A stretch of DNA of 64,000 nt. Source: Lysinibacillus sphaericus. GTDB lineage: Bacteria > Bacillota > Bacilli > Bacillales_A > Planococcaceae. Positions 55,098 to 64,000 of the stretch are shown piece by piece (the stretch's first letter is position 1; the number at the start of each line of letters is the position of its first letter). Location of the stretch: NCBI RefSeq assembly GCF_001629735.1, contig NZ_CP015224.1, forward strand, positions 3,286,001 to 3,350,000, written 5' to 3'. A program made the translations under genes and the position numbers. Under the pieces are notes generated by a model that saw only the letters and a program-made list of their open reading frames with translations, was not told the DNA's origin and made no database searches.

Positions 55098-55262
55098 TAC
55101 AGCCACCTCCTCTTTATATCCATCATTTTAACGCATATTTCGCCATTTTGCTAACTAATTATATGTGAAAGTTTTTCGTCACTCTCACTGATATTACCGC
55201 GTTTTGTTTAAAATTACTATTTGACAGAAACGGTGAACTCCACTTTAAAATATGTAAAATTT

Positions 55263-55898
55263 TCACACTTCCTGATTACGAATTAAATAAATAAGCGCTT
55301 GCAATTCTACCGATAAATCAATGGTTAAGAGCTGCATGCTATCTGGCACAGTCAATCGCTCGGGCGTAAAATTTAAAATTCCCTTTGCATTCATAGCCGC
55401 TAAGCGATCTGCCATTTTTTGTGCAGAGCGTGGTGATACTGTCAAAATTGCTAGCTCTGCCCCGTATTCTGCATACTTTTCTTCTAGCAAATCAGGATGA
55501 AAAACAGGAATGTTACTAATCATTTTGCCATCCTTCGGAGCTTTCGAATCAAATGCTACAACAATATGTGTGTTGTGGTTTTTTTGAAAATTATATTTTA
55601 ATAATGCACTGCCTAAATTCCCCACGCCAATTAACGCTACTTTTGTTGTTTCATGCTGATCAAGCGTCTGGCTAAAAAACTGTAATAGATGCTGTACATC
55701 GTAGCCATAGCCTTTCTTTCCAAGTGCACCAAAATAAGAAAAGTCACGGCGAATGGTTGCAGAATCTATTTTCATCGCTTCACTCAGTTCCTTCGACGAA
55801 ATACGTTCCATACCTTCTTGTGCAAAGTTTTGAATAAATCGATAGTAAAGAGGAAGTCTTTTTGTAGTGGCTTGTGGAATTTTTAATTCTTGTTTCAA
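55263..55898 (-). CDS. rex: Redox-sensing transcriptional repressor Rex
   Basis: Rex reads the NADH/NAD+ ratio and represses fermentation and respiration genes. The 211-residue protein has an N-terminal winged helix ([13 protein letters not shown] to [13 protein letters not shown]) and a Rossmann domain with [11 protein letters not shown]. subtilis rex (ydiH) occupies the same position between tatAC and ydiF/moaC. ATG 55898 follows a GGAGGAG site. No convincing Rex operator is seen in this window. Confidence 0.96.
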   Translation of the reverse strand: MKQELKIPQATTKRLPLYYRFIQNFAQEGMERISSKELSEAMKIDSATIRRDFSYFGALGKKGYGYDVQHLLQFFSQTLDQHETTKVALIGVGNLGSALLKYNFQKNHNTHIVVAFDSKAPKDGKMISNIPVFHPDLLEEKYAEYGAELAILTVSPRSAQKMADRLAAMNAKGILNFTPERLTVPDSMQLLTIDLSVELQALIYLIRNQEV

Positions 55899-56151
55899 AC
55901 TTTCTCCTCCTTATGTTGAACCTCAATCAATTTTACTGTATTTAACTACTAATTTTAATACATTTATCCTTAACTATATACAACATTTTTGCAATCCACT
56001 AGCGTATTTCTCTTTAGTTAATGGCGCTATGTACGCAGCTAACTAAAAAGAAATCGTTTCAATCTTACATGACTGCTTGGAATAAGTAAAGCACCGACAT
56101 TGCATGCAAATCGTTCATCCATTACACTAAGGTAGAATTGAGGTGTCAAGA

Positions 56152-58095
56152 ATGATTGTTTTACAGGTCAATCAACTAACTAAATCCTTTCTTGCAGATG
56201 AAATTTTGAGTGGTGTGAAATTAGAAGTTCAACACCGTGATCGTGTTGCCTTAGTAGGGCGAAACGGTGCAGGTAAATCGACTTTATTAAAAATAATCGC
56301 TGGGCAAATGTCCTATGACTCAGGGGATATCATTATTCCAAAGGGCATCCAGGTTGGCTATTTAGAGCAACATGCCGGATTAAATTCTACGTTAACTATT
56401 TGGGATGAAATGATGACCATTTTCGAACCCCTTTTAGCCCAAGAACAAACGCTCCGCTCGCTCGAACAGCAAATGGCAGATTCTACTGTTTATGAAAATC
56501 CTACTTTGTATGCGAAAGTTATGTCAGAATATGATCAACTACAGCATACTTTTAAGGATGCTGGCGGCTATCAATATGAATCGGACATGCGATCAGTGCT
56601 TCATGGAATGCAATTCTATCCGGAAGACTACGATAAACCCATTAGCTCCCTATCTGGTGGCCAACGCACACGCTTAGCACTAGCTAAGCTCTTACTTAGT
56701 AAACCAGATCTTCTAATTCTCGATGAGCCTACGAACCATTTAGATATTGAAACATTATCTTGGTTAGAATCTTATTTAAAGAGCTATGAAGGCGCTATTT
56801 TAATTGTTTCCCATGACCGCTACTTCTTAGACCAAGTTGTTTCTATTGTCTACGAAGTATCACGCCATCGTGTCACAAAATATACAGGTAACTACAGTGC
56901 TTATTTAGATGTAAAAGCTAAAAACTATGAACGTGATGTCAAACTTTTTGAGCGTCAGCAAGATGAAAAGGCCAAGCTAGAAGATTTTATCCAAAAGAAT
57001 ATTGCACGTGCCTCTACAACAAAAATGGCACAAAGTCGACGAAAAATGCTTGAACGAACAGAATGGATGGAATCGCCAGATGGTGATGAAAAATCCGCTA
57101 GTTTTGGTTTTACGATTGAACGTCAAAGTGGTAATGATGTTTTATCCGTTGATGATTTAACAATCGGCTATGGCGATCAGCGTATATCTAGTGGTATTAA
57201 GCTACGTACTTTTCGCGAGGATCGAATTGCTCTTGTTGGACCAAACGGGGTTGGTAAATCGACATTATTAAAAACGATTGTAAAAGATTTAACGCCTCTT
57301 GCAGGTGATATCCGTTATGGTACGAATGTGCAAATTGGCTATTATGATCAAGAGCAAGCAAAGCTTTCGAGCAATAAAAGTGTCTTAAAAGAGCTATGGG
57401 ATGAATGGCCGCTTATGAATGAAAAAGATATACGTACTGTATTGGGACGCTTCCTATTTAGTGGAGAAGATGTCGATAAAGTGGTCTCTTCTTTATCAGG
57501 TGGTGAAAAAGCACGCCTTGCACTTTCAAAATTAATGATGCAAAAGGCCAATTTTTTAATTCTCGACGAGCCTACCAACCATCTAGATTTAGATAGTAAG
57601 GAGGTTCTTGAAAATGCTTTGATCGATTATCCTGGAACGCTTCTATTTGTCTCTCATGACCGCTACTTCATTAATCGTATCGCTACCAAAGTGGTGGAGT
57701 TGTCTGGAACTGGGTCGTTCGAATATTTAGGGGACTATGATTATTATGTAGAGAAAAAACAGGAGCTGTTTGAGCTAGCACAAATGAAGAGTGCTTCCCA
57801 ACCGCAACTACAGCAGGCTCTACCTGATAAGACCTCAACCTCCAAAATTGATAAAGAGGCAAAAAAACGTGAACGACAAATAAGACGTGCTATCGAAGAA
57901 CTAGAAGGCAAGATGCAAGAAACGACGACTATCATTGATAGGCTAGAGGAAGCTCTTTGTGATCCTGCAATTTTTACAGATCATGAAAAAATTGCCCAAC
58001 TGCAAGGCGAATTGGCTACTGCAAAGGAGAAGCATGAGCTTTTAGAATTAGAGTGGCTAGAGTTAAATGAAGAATTAGAACATATAAATATGTAA
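56152..58095 (+). CDS. ydiF: ABC-F family ATPase YdiF
   Basis: The 647-residue soluble protein has two ABC domains (Walker A GRNGAGKST and GPNGVGKST; signatures SLSGGQRTR and SLSGGEKAR; Walker B LILDEPTNHLD twice) joined by a charged linker, plus a C-terminal coiled coil (about 560-647). ABC-F proteins bind ribosomes and alter translation. The GTG three codons upstream overlaps the ribosome site, so ATG 56152, 7 nt after GAGGTG, is chosen. In B. subtilis ydiF is adjacent to gcp (tsaD), and the same pair flanks the DnaA-box region here. Confidence 0.92.
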   Translation: MIVLQVNQLTKSFLADEILSGVKLEVQHRDRVALVGRNGAGKSTLLKIIAGQMSYDSGDIIIPKGIQVGYLEQHAGLNSTLTIWDEMMTIFEPLLAQEQTLRSLEQQMADSTVYENPTLYAKVMSEYDQLQHTFKDAGGYQYESDMRSVLHGMQFYPEDYDKPISSLSGGQRTRLALAKLLLSKPDLLILDEPTNHLDIETLSWLESYLKSYEGAILIVSHDRYFLDQVVSIVYEVSRHRVTKYTGNYSAYLDVKAKNYERDVKLFERQQDEKAKLEDFIQKNIARASTTKMAQSRRKMLERTEWMESPDGDEKSASFGFTIERQSGNDVLSVDDLTIGYGDQRISSGIKLRTFREDRIALVGPNGVGKSTLLKTIVKDLTPLAGDIRYGTNVQIGYYDQEQAKLSSNKSVLKELWDEWPLMNEKDIRTVLGRFLFSGEDVDKVVSSLSGGEKARLALSKLMMQKANFLILDEPTNHLDLDSKEVLENALIDYPGTLLFVSHDRYFINRIATKVVELSGTGSFEYLGDYDYYVEKKQELFELAQMKSASQPQLQQALPDKTSTSKIDKEAKKRERQIRRAIEELEGKMQETTTIIDRLEEALCDPAIFTDHEKIAQLQGELATAKEKHELLELEWLELNEELEHINM

Positions 58096-58103
58096 TTTGA
58101 TTT

Positions 58104-58136
58104 AAGCCGTGTGCATTGTCACATGGCTTTTTTCTT
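58104..58136 (+). terminator. Terminator of ydiF
   Basis: AAGCC-G-TGTG pairs with CACA-T-GGCTT and is followed by TTTTTTCTTT on the plus strand. Confidence 0.8.
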
Positions 58137-58201
58137 TACTCTCCTTCATTTTTCATATATATTGGTCAAGTGCTATTTTTCGACAAAAAATGCCCACAGT
58201 T

Positions 58202-58476
58202 TTATTCACACCATAAATCTAGTAATACCAACATATCAACAGAGTTTTCCACACTGTCCACAATTAAAAATTATTTTATCCACATCATCCCGTGTAAAAC
58301 ATGCTACTATATATTGAATAATCACAAGTTATGCACAAGTTATCAACAATTTGTGCATAAGTACGCGTGTTCGGTATTTAGTTCGCTCCATTACCTGTGG
58401 ATAATTTTCTGAAAAATTTGTCAATTAAAGTGCACTATTTTACGAATCCCTTCATTACATTCATTTTTTATCAACA
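58202..58476. promoter_or_regulatory. DnaA-box cluster in the ydiF-tsaD interval
   Basis: Two perfect DnaA boxes are present: TTATCCACA at 58276-58284 and TGTGGATAA at 58396-58404. Single-mismatch boxes lie at 58202 (TTATTCACA), 58245 (TTTTCCACA), 58329 (TTATGCACA), 58340 (TTATCAACA), 58352 (TGTGCATAA, reverse) and 58468 (TTATCAACA); weaker ones lie at 58233 and 58254. Ten boxes in about 275 bp is far above chance, and no dnaA/dnaN genes are present, so this is not oriC itself. It is likely a DnaA titration or regulatory cluster; I recall one in the matching gcp-ydiF interval of B. subtilis. Confidence 0.85.
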
Positions 58477-58490
58477 AATTTTCGACAAAT

Positions 58491-58521
58491 AAAAAAAGAG
58501 ATATCTTCCATAAGATACCTC
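58491..58521 (-). terminator. Terminator of the tsaE-tsaB-rimI-tsaD operon
   Basis: On the minus strand GAGGTATCTTA/AAGATATCTC (one mismatch) is followed by seven T's, directly after tsaD. Confidence 0.88.
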
Positions 58522-58533
58522 CTTCCCTTACTA

Positions 58534-59550
58534 CTACACCCAGGATTTTAACTCCATTCCTGGACGACCATTCATCGTTAAGTTTCCTCGGATACCCGCT
58601 TCATACATTGGCATGGCAACTGCTCCAATCATTGCCGCATTATCCGTACATAATTTGAGTGGTGGTACAAAAAACGGAATCCCTTCCTCAGTGAACACTG
58701 CCTCTAATGAAGCACGTAAGCCTTTATTGGCTGCTACACCGCCAGCTGCGATGACCTGCTTCACCTGATATTCGCGAGCAGCACGCAATGTTTTCGCTGT
58801 TAGTACTTCGACAACGCTTTCCTGGAAGCCCTTTGCAACGCCTGCTGGTGAAATGGCTTCGCCACGTTGATCCATATTGTGTTTATAATTGATGACCGCT
58901 GATTTTAAGCCACTAAAGCTAAAATCATAAGACCCCTCCTCTAACCATACTCTTGGAAAAGGTACAGCCTCTTCGCCCTCATGAGCGAGCTGATCAATGC
59001 GTGGGCCACCTGGATAAGGTAAATTTAAAACTCGTGCCACTTTATCATATGCCTCACCTGCTGCATCATCTCTTGTTTCACCAATAACCTCAAAGGAGCC
59101 ATGTTCCTTCATATAAACAAGCTCCGTATGCCCACCTGATACAACAAGTGCCAATAAAGGAAACTCCATTGGTTGGACTAGAGCATTCGCATAAATATGA
59201 CCTGCAATATGATGTACACCAATAATCGGTAAATTATTGGCAAAAGCAAACGCCTTAGCCGCATTTATGCCAATTAGCAGCGCACCGACTAAACCTGGAC
59301 CCTCCGTAACGGCAACAGCATCCAAATCGGCTGGCTTTATATTCGCTTGTGCTAAAGCTTCCTCAATAACCACTGTAATTTGTTCAACATGATGACGTGA
59401 AGCGATTTCAGGAACAACTCCACCAAATCGTTTGTGGCTTTCTATTTGTGACGCAACAACATTCGAAACAATTTCATGACCATTTCGAATAATTGCTGCA
59501 GCTGTTTCATCACAGCTCGATTCTATTGCTAATATCAACCCATTATTCAT
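58534..59550 (-). CDS. tsaD: tRNA N6-threonylcarbamoyladenosine transferase TsaD
   Basis: TsaD transfers the threonylcarbamoyl group to A37 of ANN-decoding tRNAs with TsaB and TsaE. The 338-residue protein starts [18 protein letters not shown] and has the metal-binding HHIAGH motif and GGHTELVYM. The frame opens at 59565, but ATG 59550 forms a TAATG junction with rimI and matches the family start. It is the last gene of the four-gene operon. Confidence 0.97.
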   Translation of the reverse strand: MNNGLILAIESSCDETAAAIIRNGHEIVSNVVASQIESHKRFGGVVPEIASRHHVEQITVVIEEALAQANIKPADLDAVAVTEGPGLVGALLIGINAAKAFAFANNLPIIGVHHIAGHIYANALVQPMEFPLLALVVSGGHTELVYMKEHGSFEVIGETRDDAAGEAYDKVARVLNLPYPGGPRIDQLAHEGEEAVPFPRVWLEEGSYDFSFSGLKSAVINYKHNMDQRGEAISPAGVAKGFQESVVEVLTAKTLRAAREYQVKQVIAAGGVAANKGLRASLEAVFTEEGIPFFVPPLKLCTDNAAMIGAVAMPMYEAGIRGNLTMNGRPGMELKSWV

Positions 59551-60002
59551 TATAAATTCACCCACATGACAAGGGCATCCTCCCCGTTATCAGTATAATA
59601 GCCTTTCCGTATACCACCATCTTGGAAATGAAGCTTGCGATAGAGATTTTGTGCAACCGTATTTGTTACACGTACCTCAAGCGTCATAACCTCCATTCCA
59701 TGTAAACGCGCTATATGCATCGCCTCACGCATCAATCCTTCGCCTATCCCTCTGCCACGAGCCTGCTCAATTACCGCTACATTTGTTATTTGAGCTGCAT
59801 CTATGACCATCCACATTCCACAAAAACCAATAATACTACCATTTTCATCTAAAGCCAGCACATAATGCGCATACTGATTTTCATGCACTTCGTAGTAAAA
59901 GGAATCTAACGTCCATGGCACTGGAAATGAAGCCAATTCAATTTCATAAACTGCTGGCACATCGTCCGAAACCATTTTTCGATAAGTTACATTCCTAGTC
60001 AT
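59550..60002 (-). CDS. rimI: Ribosomal-protein-S18-alanine N-acetyltransferase RimI
   Basis: The 150-residue GNAT-fold enzyme has the acetyl-CoA loop [11 protein letters not shown] and the family segment [13 protein letters not shown]. In this position, between tsaB and tsaD, it corresponds to B. subtilis YdiD/RimI. It overlaps tsaB by 8 nt and tsaD by 1 nt. Its true target (S18 or another protein) is inferred from the family. Confidence 0.93.
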   Translation of the reverse strand: MTRNVTYRKMVSDDVPAVYEIELASFPVPWTLDSFYYEVHENQYAHYVLALDENGSIIGFCGMWMVIDAAQITNVAVIEQARGRGIGEGLMREAMHIARLHGMEVMTLEVRVTNTVAQNLYRKLHFQDGGIRKGYYTDNGEDALVMWVNL

Positions 60003-60702
60003 GTTCCTTCTCCTTCTGTTCTTTCAGCCAGTTTGCCTCAGCCTCGGCAATCCGTTTATATTGTGGAACGAAGTGATGGGTAGCTTCGACACTCGGTAAC
60101 TCCATTTTCGTCGCTATATGAATGACTTCCGTCGCACGTGGCAAATCAATACTAAATGGTGCACGTACTGCATAATCACCAAGCATCTGCACAATATTCT
60201 CCCAAAATATATCAACATCTGTTCCTACAAATAGAATAGGTTGCTCTAATGCCTTTAAACGCACTAATACATCATCAATATGTGCATGATGATCCTCCAC
60301 AAGTGCCTCTAAAGTTTCACCTTGATAAACTGCCGTATAGACATTGCGTCTTCTAGCATCAAAAATTGGACAAACCAACCCGTTATAAAGGGCAGCGTTG
60401 GCAGCCAATGCTTTTAAACTAGATACGCCCACTAAAGGTTTCTGTAATGTCCATGCTAATGTTTTTGCTAATGTCACCCCTATACGGACACCCGTATAAG
60501 AACCTGGTCCTTCAGATACTGCAATCGCATCCAGATCATTCGGTTTTACATCTATGCGTGCTAGAATTTCTTCAATCGCTGGCATCGCACCTGCAGAATG
60601 CGTTAATTTTATATTTTGTACCATCTCGGCCACTATTTTGCCGTCCTTTATAACTGCAATGGAAAGTGGTGTATTTGCTGTTTCTATTCCTAACCAAATC
60701 AT
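59995..60702 (-). CDS. tsaB: tRNA threonylcarbamoyladenosine biosynthesis protein TsaB
   Basis: The 235-residue ASKHA-fold partner of TsaD begins MIWLGIETANTPLSIAV and has SEGPGSYTGVRIGV. It dimerises with TsaD. Its ATG overlaps the tsaE stop by 4 nt (ATGA). Confidence 0.95.
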   Translation of the reverse strand: MIWLGIETANTPLSIAVIKDGKIVAEMVQNIKLTHSAGAMPAIEEILARIDVKPNDLDAIAVSEGPGSYTGVRIGVTLAKTLAWTLQKPLVGVSSLKALAANAALYNGLVCPIFDARRRNVYTAVYQGETLEALVEDHHAHIDDVLVRLKALEQPILFVGTDVDIFWENIVQMLGDYAVRAPFSIDLPRATEVIHIATKMELPSVEATHHFVPQYKRIAEAEANWLKEQKEKEHD

Positions 60703-61148
60703 TTCATTAGCTCCTCACATAGTGCCTCATAGCGTTCTCCTCGAGGTATTAACACAAAGCGTCGTTCATTTTCTCCGATTCGGTAAATCTCTATCGCTAG
60801 GCGATCCTGTGGCAAATCCTGTTCTATTAAATGCGCCCATTCGACCACTGATACCGCATCTCCATAAAAAAGCTCGTCCCACCCAAGGTCTTCATCACTT
60901 TCTGCTAACCTATATACATCTAAATGATTAAACGGTAATCTTCCCTCATACTGCTTAATAATCGTAAATGTTGGACTGTTGACTGTTCGTTTGACCCCTA
61001 GCTCCTTCGCCAAGGCTTTCGTAAATGTCGTCTTCCCCGCACCTAGATCACCTTCTAATGTAATCGTATCCTGAGCTTCTAATTTATTTGCAAGTTTGCT
61101 GGCAAAACGTTCTGTATCATCAAGTGAATTCATGATTATTTCATACAT
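60699..61148 (-). CDS. tsaE: tRNA threonylcarbamoyladenosine biosynthesis ATPase TsaE
   Basis: The 149-residue P-loop ATPase has GDLGAGKTTFTKALA (Walker A) and the NHLDVYRL motif. It powers the TsaB-TsaD complex in t6A synthesis. It is the first gene of the operon and is syntenic with B. subtilis ydiB. Confidence 0.96.
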   Translation of the reverse strand: MYEIIMNSLDDTERFASKLANKLEAQDTITLEGDLGAGKTTFTKALAKELGVKRTVNSPTFTIIKQYEGRLPFNHLDVYRLAESDEDLGWDELFYGDAVSVVEWAHLIEQDLPQDRLAIEIYRIGENERRFVLIPRGERYEALCEELMK

Positions 61149-61356
61149 ATTCTTTTTCCTCTCATCACTACATTACCTCTAGTTTACCTAAACTAGCGAA
61201 AATGTTCAAAGCATCCAATACTCATTATACTTGCTTTGAAAATCCAAAAATATGTGAACAATTAAACGATTAGATTCAAGGAGCTATTATTATTCCATTT
61301 TTCATTGTCGCATCAGTATCCTCATGGGCATCCATTTAATGAATGTGATAAGAAGA

Positions 61357-61390
61357 AAAAGCCATCGAGAGTGAACCTTCTCAATGGCTT
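61357..61390 (-). terminator. Terminator of the small lipoprotein gene
   Basis: AAGCCAT/ATGGCTT with inner AGA.G/C.TCT pairing is followed by TTTTTC on the minus strand. Confidence 0.75.
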
Positions 61391-61422
61391 CTGCCTACAG
61401 TCAAATATGTCTTCTTTTACAA

Positions 61423-61761
61423 CTATCGATTAGAATGGCCTTTTACAGCTACGATCTCTTTAGCAATTAATTTATCATCCTTAAATTTCACTATATAAGC
61501 CTGAGTCAACAAGGTTTCATCATTCCAACGATATTCATTATTTTTCACCTTTTTACCTGCACCACCTGCTGTCTCTACTACCTCAATATATGACATATCA
61601 TTTTTTAATTTCTCAAATTCTACTTCGTTCATATTTTTTTGCCAGTGATACGTATTTGCTTCTTCAATCTCTATAATAGGATCTCCACAGCCTACCATCA
61701 TTAACATGGAACCAATAAGCAAAGGTAAATAAAAATATTTTAAAAATTGATCTTTGCTCAT
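61423..61761 (-). CDS. Small DUF3862/SmpA-like lipoprotein
   Basis: The 112-residue precursor has a lipobox (MMVGC, Cys25) and a domain with the SmpA/BLIP-like pattern FEKLKNDMSYIEVVETAGG followed by YRWNDETLLTQAYIVKFKDDKLIAKEI. Proteins with this fold stabilise envelope complexes or inhibit other proteins; the role here is unknown. ATG 61761 follows GGAGGTG. It is a separate unit with its own terminator. Confidence 0.8.
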   Translation of the reverse strand: MSKDQFLKYFYLPLLIGSMLMMVGCGDPIIEIEEANTYHWQKNMNEVEFEKLKNDMSYIEVVETAGGAGKKVKNNEYRWNDETLLTQAYIVKFKDDKLIAKEIVAVKGHSNR

Positions 61762-62178
61762 GTAAACACCTCCGTAGTCAATCCAATTACCTCTAATTTT
61801 TACCCTTAGTTTTTATTTTAGAAACATAACTCATTTTACCTTATAAAATCATCATCATTTATCGGTAATTTTTACTATTTTTAGATAATGTTAAATATAT
61901 GCAATTCGTTAGACTTACTTCAGTAATTCAACTAAATTCATTGAAATTGAGCGTTTTTTAAGCGAACGTAGTGGGGTTATTTAGGGCAATAGATGTTATT
62001 TCATTAAAATCAATGGGAGGTTGGTCATAAAGGCTTCACCAAATGTAAAGCTTTTAACCTCTATGTTTCCACCCTGTGCATTGGGTCTTCATAGAGTGAT
62101 ACGTTTATACATACAACAAATGCTTGAAAAGATTTTATGATTAAAAAGCTAAGCAGAAAGAAAATCCTCCTTATATAC
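61762..62178. other. 417-bp intergenic region with no recognised feature
   Basis: Frames on both strands are short and lack ribosome sites. It includes an inverted pair AAAGGCTT/AAAGCTTT near 62028-62056. I see no RNA gene or mobile element boundary. Confidence 0.4.
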
Positions 62179-62214
62179 AAAAAAGCCCTTATGACTGTAA
62201 CAGTACATAAGAGC
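62179..62214 (-). terminator. Terminator downstream of tRNA-Asp
   Basis: GCCCTTATG/CATAAGAGC (one mismatch) with a 12-nt loop is followed on the minus strand by TTTTTT. It lies 19 nt past the tRNA 3' end. Confidence 0.85.
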
Positions 62215-62232
62215 GATCATATCAAGTATAAA

Positions 62233-62308
62233 TGGCGGTCCCGACCGGGATCGAACCGGCGATCTCCTGCGTGACAGGCAGGCATGTTAACCGCTACACC
62301 ACGGGACC
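62233..62308 (-). tRNA. tRNA-Asp (anticodon GTC)
   Basis: On the minus strand the 7-bp acceptor stem GGTCCCG/CGGGACC, D arm (GTGTAGCGGTTAACAT), anticodon stem-loop CCTGC-CTGTCAC-GCAGG with GTC, and T arm with GGTTCGATCCC are all present. The discriminator G is followed by an encoded CCA. The length is 76 nt. Confidence 0.98.
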
Positions 62309-62457
62309 TCTTTAAGACATTTATAAATATATCATATAAAAAAATGATATGCAATATATATTTTCATATTTTTTCTTCTCTTATTTCCTTACAATTGGCA
62401 TCAATCTTGCAAATAATTTAATAGTTTTAACACACTTTTTAGTAGGAGGTTGGTGCC

Positions 62458-63387
62458 ATGGTTCGGTACATATTTACACGAATTGGATATATGATTATTA
62501 CGCTTTTTATTATTATCCTACTGTCATTTTTATTAATGAAAGCTTTGCCAGGTTCACCATTTAATGATGAACGCCTTCCAGAGACACAAAAAGAGCTTCT
62601 TTACAAAAAATATGGATTAGACAAGCCCGTTCCTGTGCAATTCGGAATTTATTTAACGAATCTTGTACAGGGGGATTTAGGAGTTTCTTTTGTCTTTGAT
62701 AACCGTCCAGTAACTAAGATTATTAAAGAACGTATTGGTGCATCGGCGATTTTGGGCTTTCAAGCCATAATAGTAGGCACAATTATTGGGCTTCTATTAG
62801 GCATTATCGCTGCTCTAAGACACAACACAATTATTGACTATAGTGCCACAATATTAGCTGTACTAGGTATATCCATTCCATCATTTGTCTTTGCAGGTTT
62901 TTTACAGTATTGGGTTGGCGTTAAATTGGGCTGGTTACCCATTGCCTTTTGGAATGGCTTTGAATATTCCATTTTACCAACAATTGCATTAGCAGTTGGA
63001 GTAGTTGCAACAATTGCTCGTTTTACGCGCATGGAAATGCTTGAAGTCCTTAGTCAAGAATATATCTTAACCTCAAAAGCTAAAGGATTATCAAAGCCAA
63101 TTATCATTACAAAGCATGGTATTCGAAATGCCATGATCCCAATCGTGACTATTATTGGTCCTTTAACCGTTAACACTATTACTGGTTCACTTGTCATTGA
63201 AAAGATATTCAGTATTCCAGGTTTAGGTGAGCAATTTGTTAATTCAATTATAACGAATGATTATCAGCTCATTATGGGAACGACTATTTTTTATGCGGTG
63301 TTATTTGTAACCATCGTTTTAATTATCGATATTTTATACGGATTGATTGACCCCCGAATTCGTGTGACAGGAGGCGATAATACATGA
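62458..63387 (+). CDS. oppB: Oligopeptide ABC transporter permease OppB
   Basis: The 309-residue permease has six membrane helices and the opening MVRYIFTRIGYMIITLF of OppB/DppB proteins; the inner-membrane signature EYILTSKAKGLSKPIIITKHGIRNAMIP marks the ABC contact. With OppC it forms the channel for peptide import. ATG 62458 follows TAGGAGGTTGG. It overlaps oppC by 4 nt (ATGA). It could equally be named AppB or DppB; the binding protein and ATPases lie beyond the window. Confidence 0.88.
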   Translation: MVRYIFTRIGYMIITLFIIILLSFLLMKALPGSPFNDERLPETQKELLYKKYGLDKPVPVQFGIYLTNLVQGDLGVSFVFDNRPVTKIIKERIGASAILGFQAIIVGTIIGLLLGIIAALRHNTIIDYSATILAVLGISIPSFVFAGFLQYWVGVKLGWLPIAFWNGFEYSILPTIALAVGVVATIARFTRMEMLEVLSQEYILTSKAKGLSKPIIITKHGIRNAMIPIVTIIGPLTVNTITGSLVIEKIFSIPGLGEQFVNSIITNDYQLIMGTTIFYAVLFVTIVLIIDILYGLIDPRIRVTGGDNT

Positions 63388-64000
63388 CTAGTAAACTGAC
63401 AGATAGTACAACTAAAAGCCATCCAAAGGAATTATTTGAATATGCACCGGAAACTGATATTACGGATGATTTCACCTATCGTCCTGAGCAATCATTTTGG
63501 CAGGATGCCTGGCGGGGTTTGCGAAAAAATAAAGCAGCTATTATTGGGCTATGTACTATTATTGTTGTTCTATTACTTGCCATTTTCGGCCCTTTTATGA
63601 ATAGCCATGGCTATGATGAACAAAATATCGCACGCACTAATTTACCGCCAAAAATCCCTATCCTTGAGAATATTTCCTTCTTAGGCTTGAATGGTGTCGA
63701 TAGCCGAGGCATAGACCAATATGAAGCGAAAGGTATTGGGGAATATTTTTGGTTCGGTACAGATGAATTAGGGCGAGATCTTTGGACACGTATCTGGGAA
63801 GGAACAAGAATTTCTCTTTATATTGCTTTTTTAGCAGCAACCATTGATCTAATTATAGGCGTTGCTTATGGGGCTGTTTCAGCATTTTATGGTGGTCGAG
63901 CAGATAATATTATGCAACGTATTATTGAAGTGTTGGTCGGTATACCTGGATTAATTGTGAACATACTGCTGATTCTTATTTTAAAGCCTGGAATTATTTC
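63384..64000 (+). CDS. oppC: Oligopeptide ABC transporter permease OppC (3' part outside window)
   Basis: The 205 codons present encode a cytoplasmic N-terminus (about 50 residues), TM1 (about 52-72), an extracytoplasmic region with FGTDELGRDLWTRIWEG, and two further helices before the window edge. OppC pairs with OppB. ATG 63384 overlaps the oppB stop. The frame is intact as far as it goes. Confidence 0.88.
   Translation, partial: MTSKLTDSTTKSHPKELFEYAPETDITDDFTYRPEQSFWQDAWRGLRKNKAAIIGLCTIIVVLLLAIFGPFMNSHGYDEQNIARTNLPPKIPILENISFLGLNGVDSRGIDQYEAKGIGEYFWFGTDELGRDLWTRIWEGTRISLYIAFLAATIDLIIGVAYGAVSAFYGGRADNIMQRIIEVLVGIPGLIVNILLILILKPGII

Noticed and set aside
55160..55190. Possible Rex operator upstream of tatA (TGTGAAAG...TCAC)
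   Set aside because: The arms do not match TTGTGAAATATTTCACAA closely and the spacing is wrong.
61900..62120. Possible T-box or transposase remnant upstream of the lipoprotein gene
   Set aside because: No GGGTGG.ACC T-box core and no translated similarity that I can name; the resemblance was superficial.

Overview
The window looks like chromosomal DNA of a low-GC, spore-forming member of the Bacillaceae/Planococcaceae, most likely Lysinibacillus or a close relative. The grounds are the AT-rich composition, Bacillus-type ribosome binding sites with many TTG/GTG starts, S-layer-homology (SLH) surface proteins, a LysM/GH18 spore-cortex hydrolase, the S-box, cobalamin riboswitch, CIRCE, Fur and sigma-B signals, and a block (tsaE-tsaB-rimI-tsaD, ydiF, rex, tatA-tatC, ydiL, groES-groEL) whose gene order follows the B. 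subtilis ydiB-to-groEL region. The genus call is inference.

Layout. 1-5.3 kb: a SAM-riboswitch-controlled methionine operon (YitJ-type homocysteine methyltransferase/methylenetetrahydrofolate reductase, then cobalamin-dependent MetH, cut by the window edge). 5.3-16.2 kb: HemY/CgoX, the oxygen sensor HemAT, a Sel1-repeat protein, a DUF218 membrane protein, a YxcD pair, a two-helix channel with an unusual pore loop, an SLH-anchored GDSL esterase and EndoQ. 16.2-20 kb: a TetR repressor with two matching operators and a paired SMR exporter, then a BtuC-BtuD B12 importer under a cobalamin riboswitch. 20-26.5 kb: BioY, a DUF1541 lipoprotein, a two-component system, and an MhqR quinone-stress cluster with palindromic operators. 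26.5-33 kb: sigma-B-type katE, a YusW lipoprotein, a YcdB/SLH surface protein and a SleL-type hydrolase that appears to start at ATT.

33.3-41 kb is the most accessory-looking part: a two-gene unit of a small unrecognised protein and a 1694-residue DUF4132-type protein, convergent with a translationally coupled AAA ATPase plus Toprim-like protein that resembles RloA/RloB- or AbiL-type defence pairs. 41-51 kb: a Pro/Tyr-rich repeat protein, a chemoreceptor, a 108-bp imperfect palindrome, a stand-alone adenylation-carrier-reductase NRPS coupled to its own phosphopantetheinyl transferase, and a Fur-boxed siderophore-type ABC importer.

51-62 kb: groESL with CIRCE, a CPBP protease, tatAC, rex, ABC-F YdiF, a dense DnaA-box cluster, and the t6A operon. 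62-64 kb: tRNA-Asp and the start of an oligopeptide permease operon. Functional links within the window include MetH needing the B12 that the riboswitch-controlled importer brings in, the reductase NRPS needing the PPTase beside it, and the TetR and MhqR repressors sitting next to their apparent operators. Several gene starts given here differ from the longest open frame because the ribosome binding site or an RNA element decides them.
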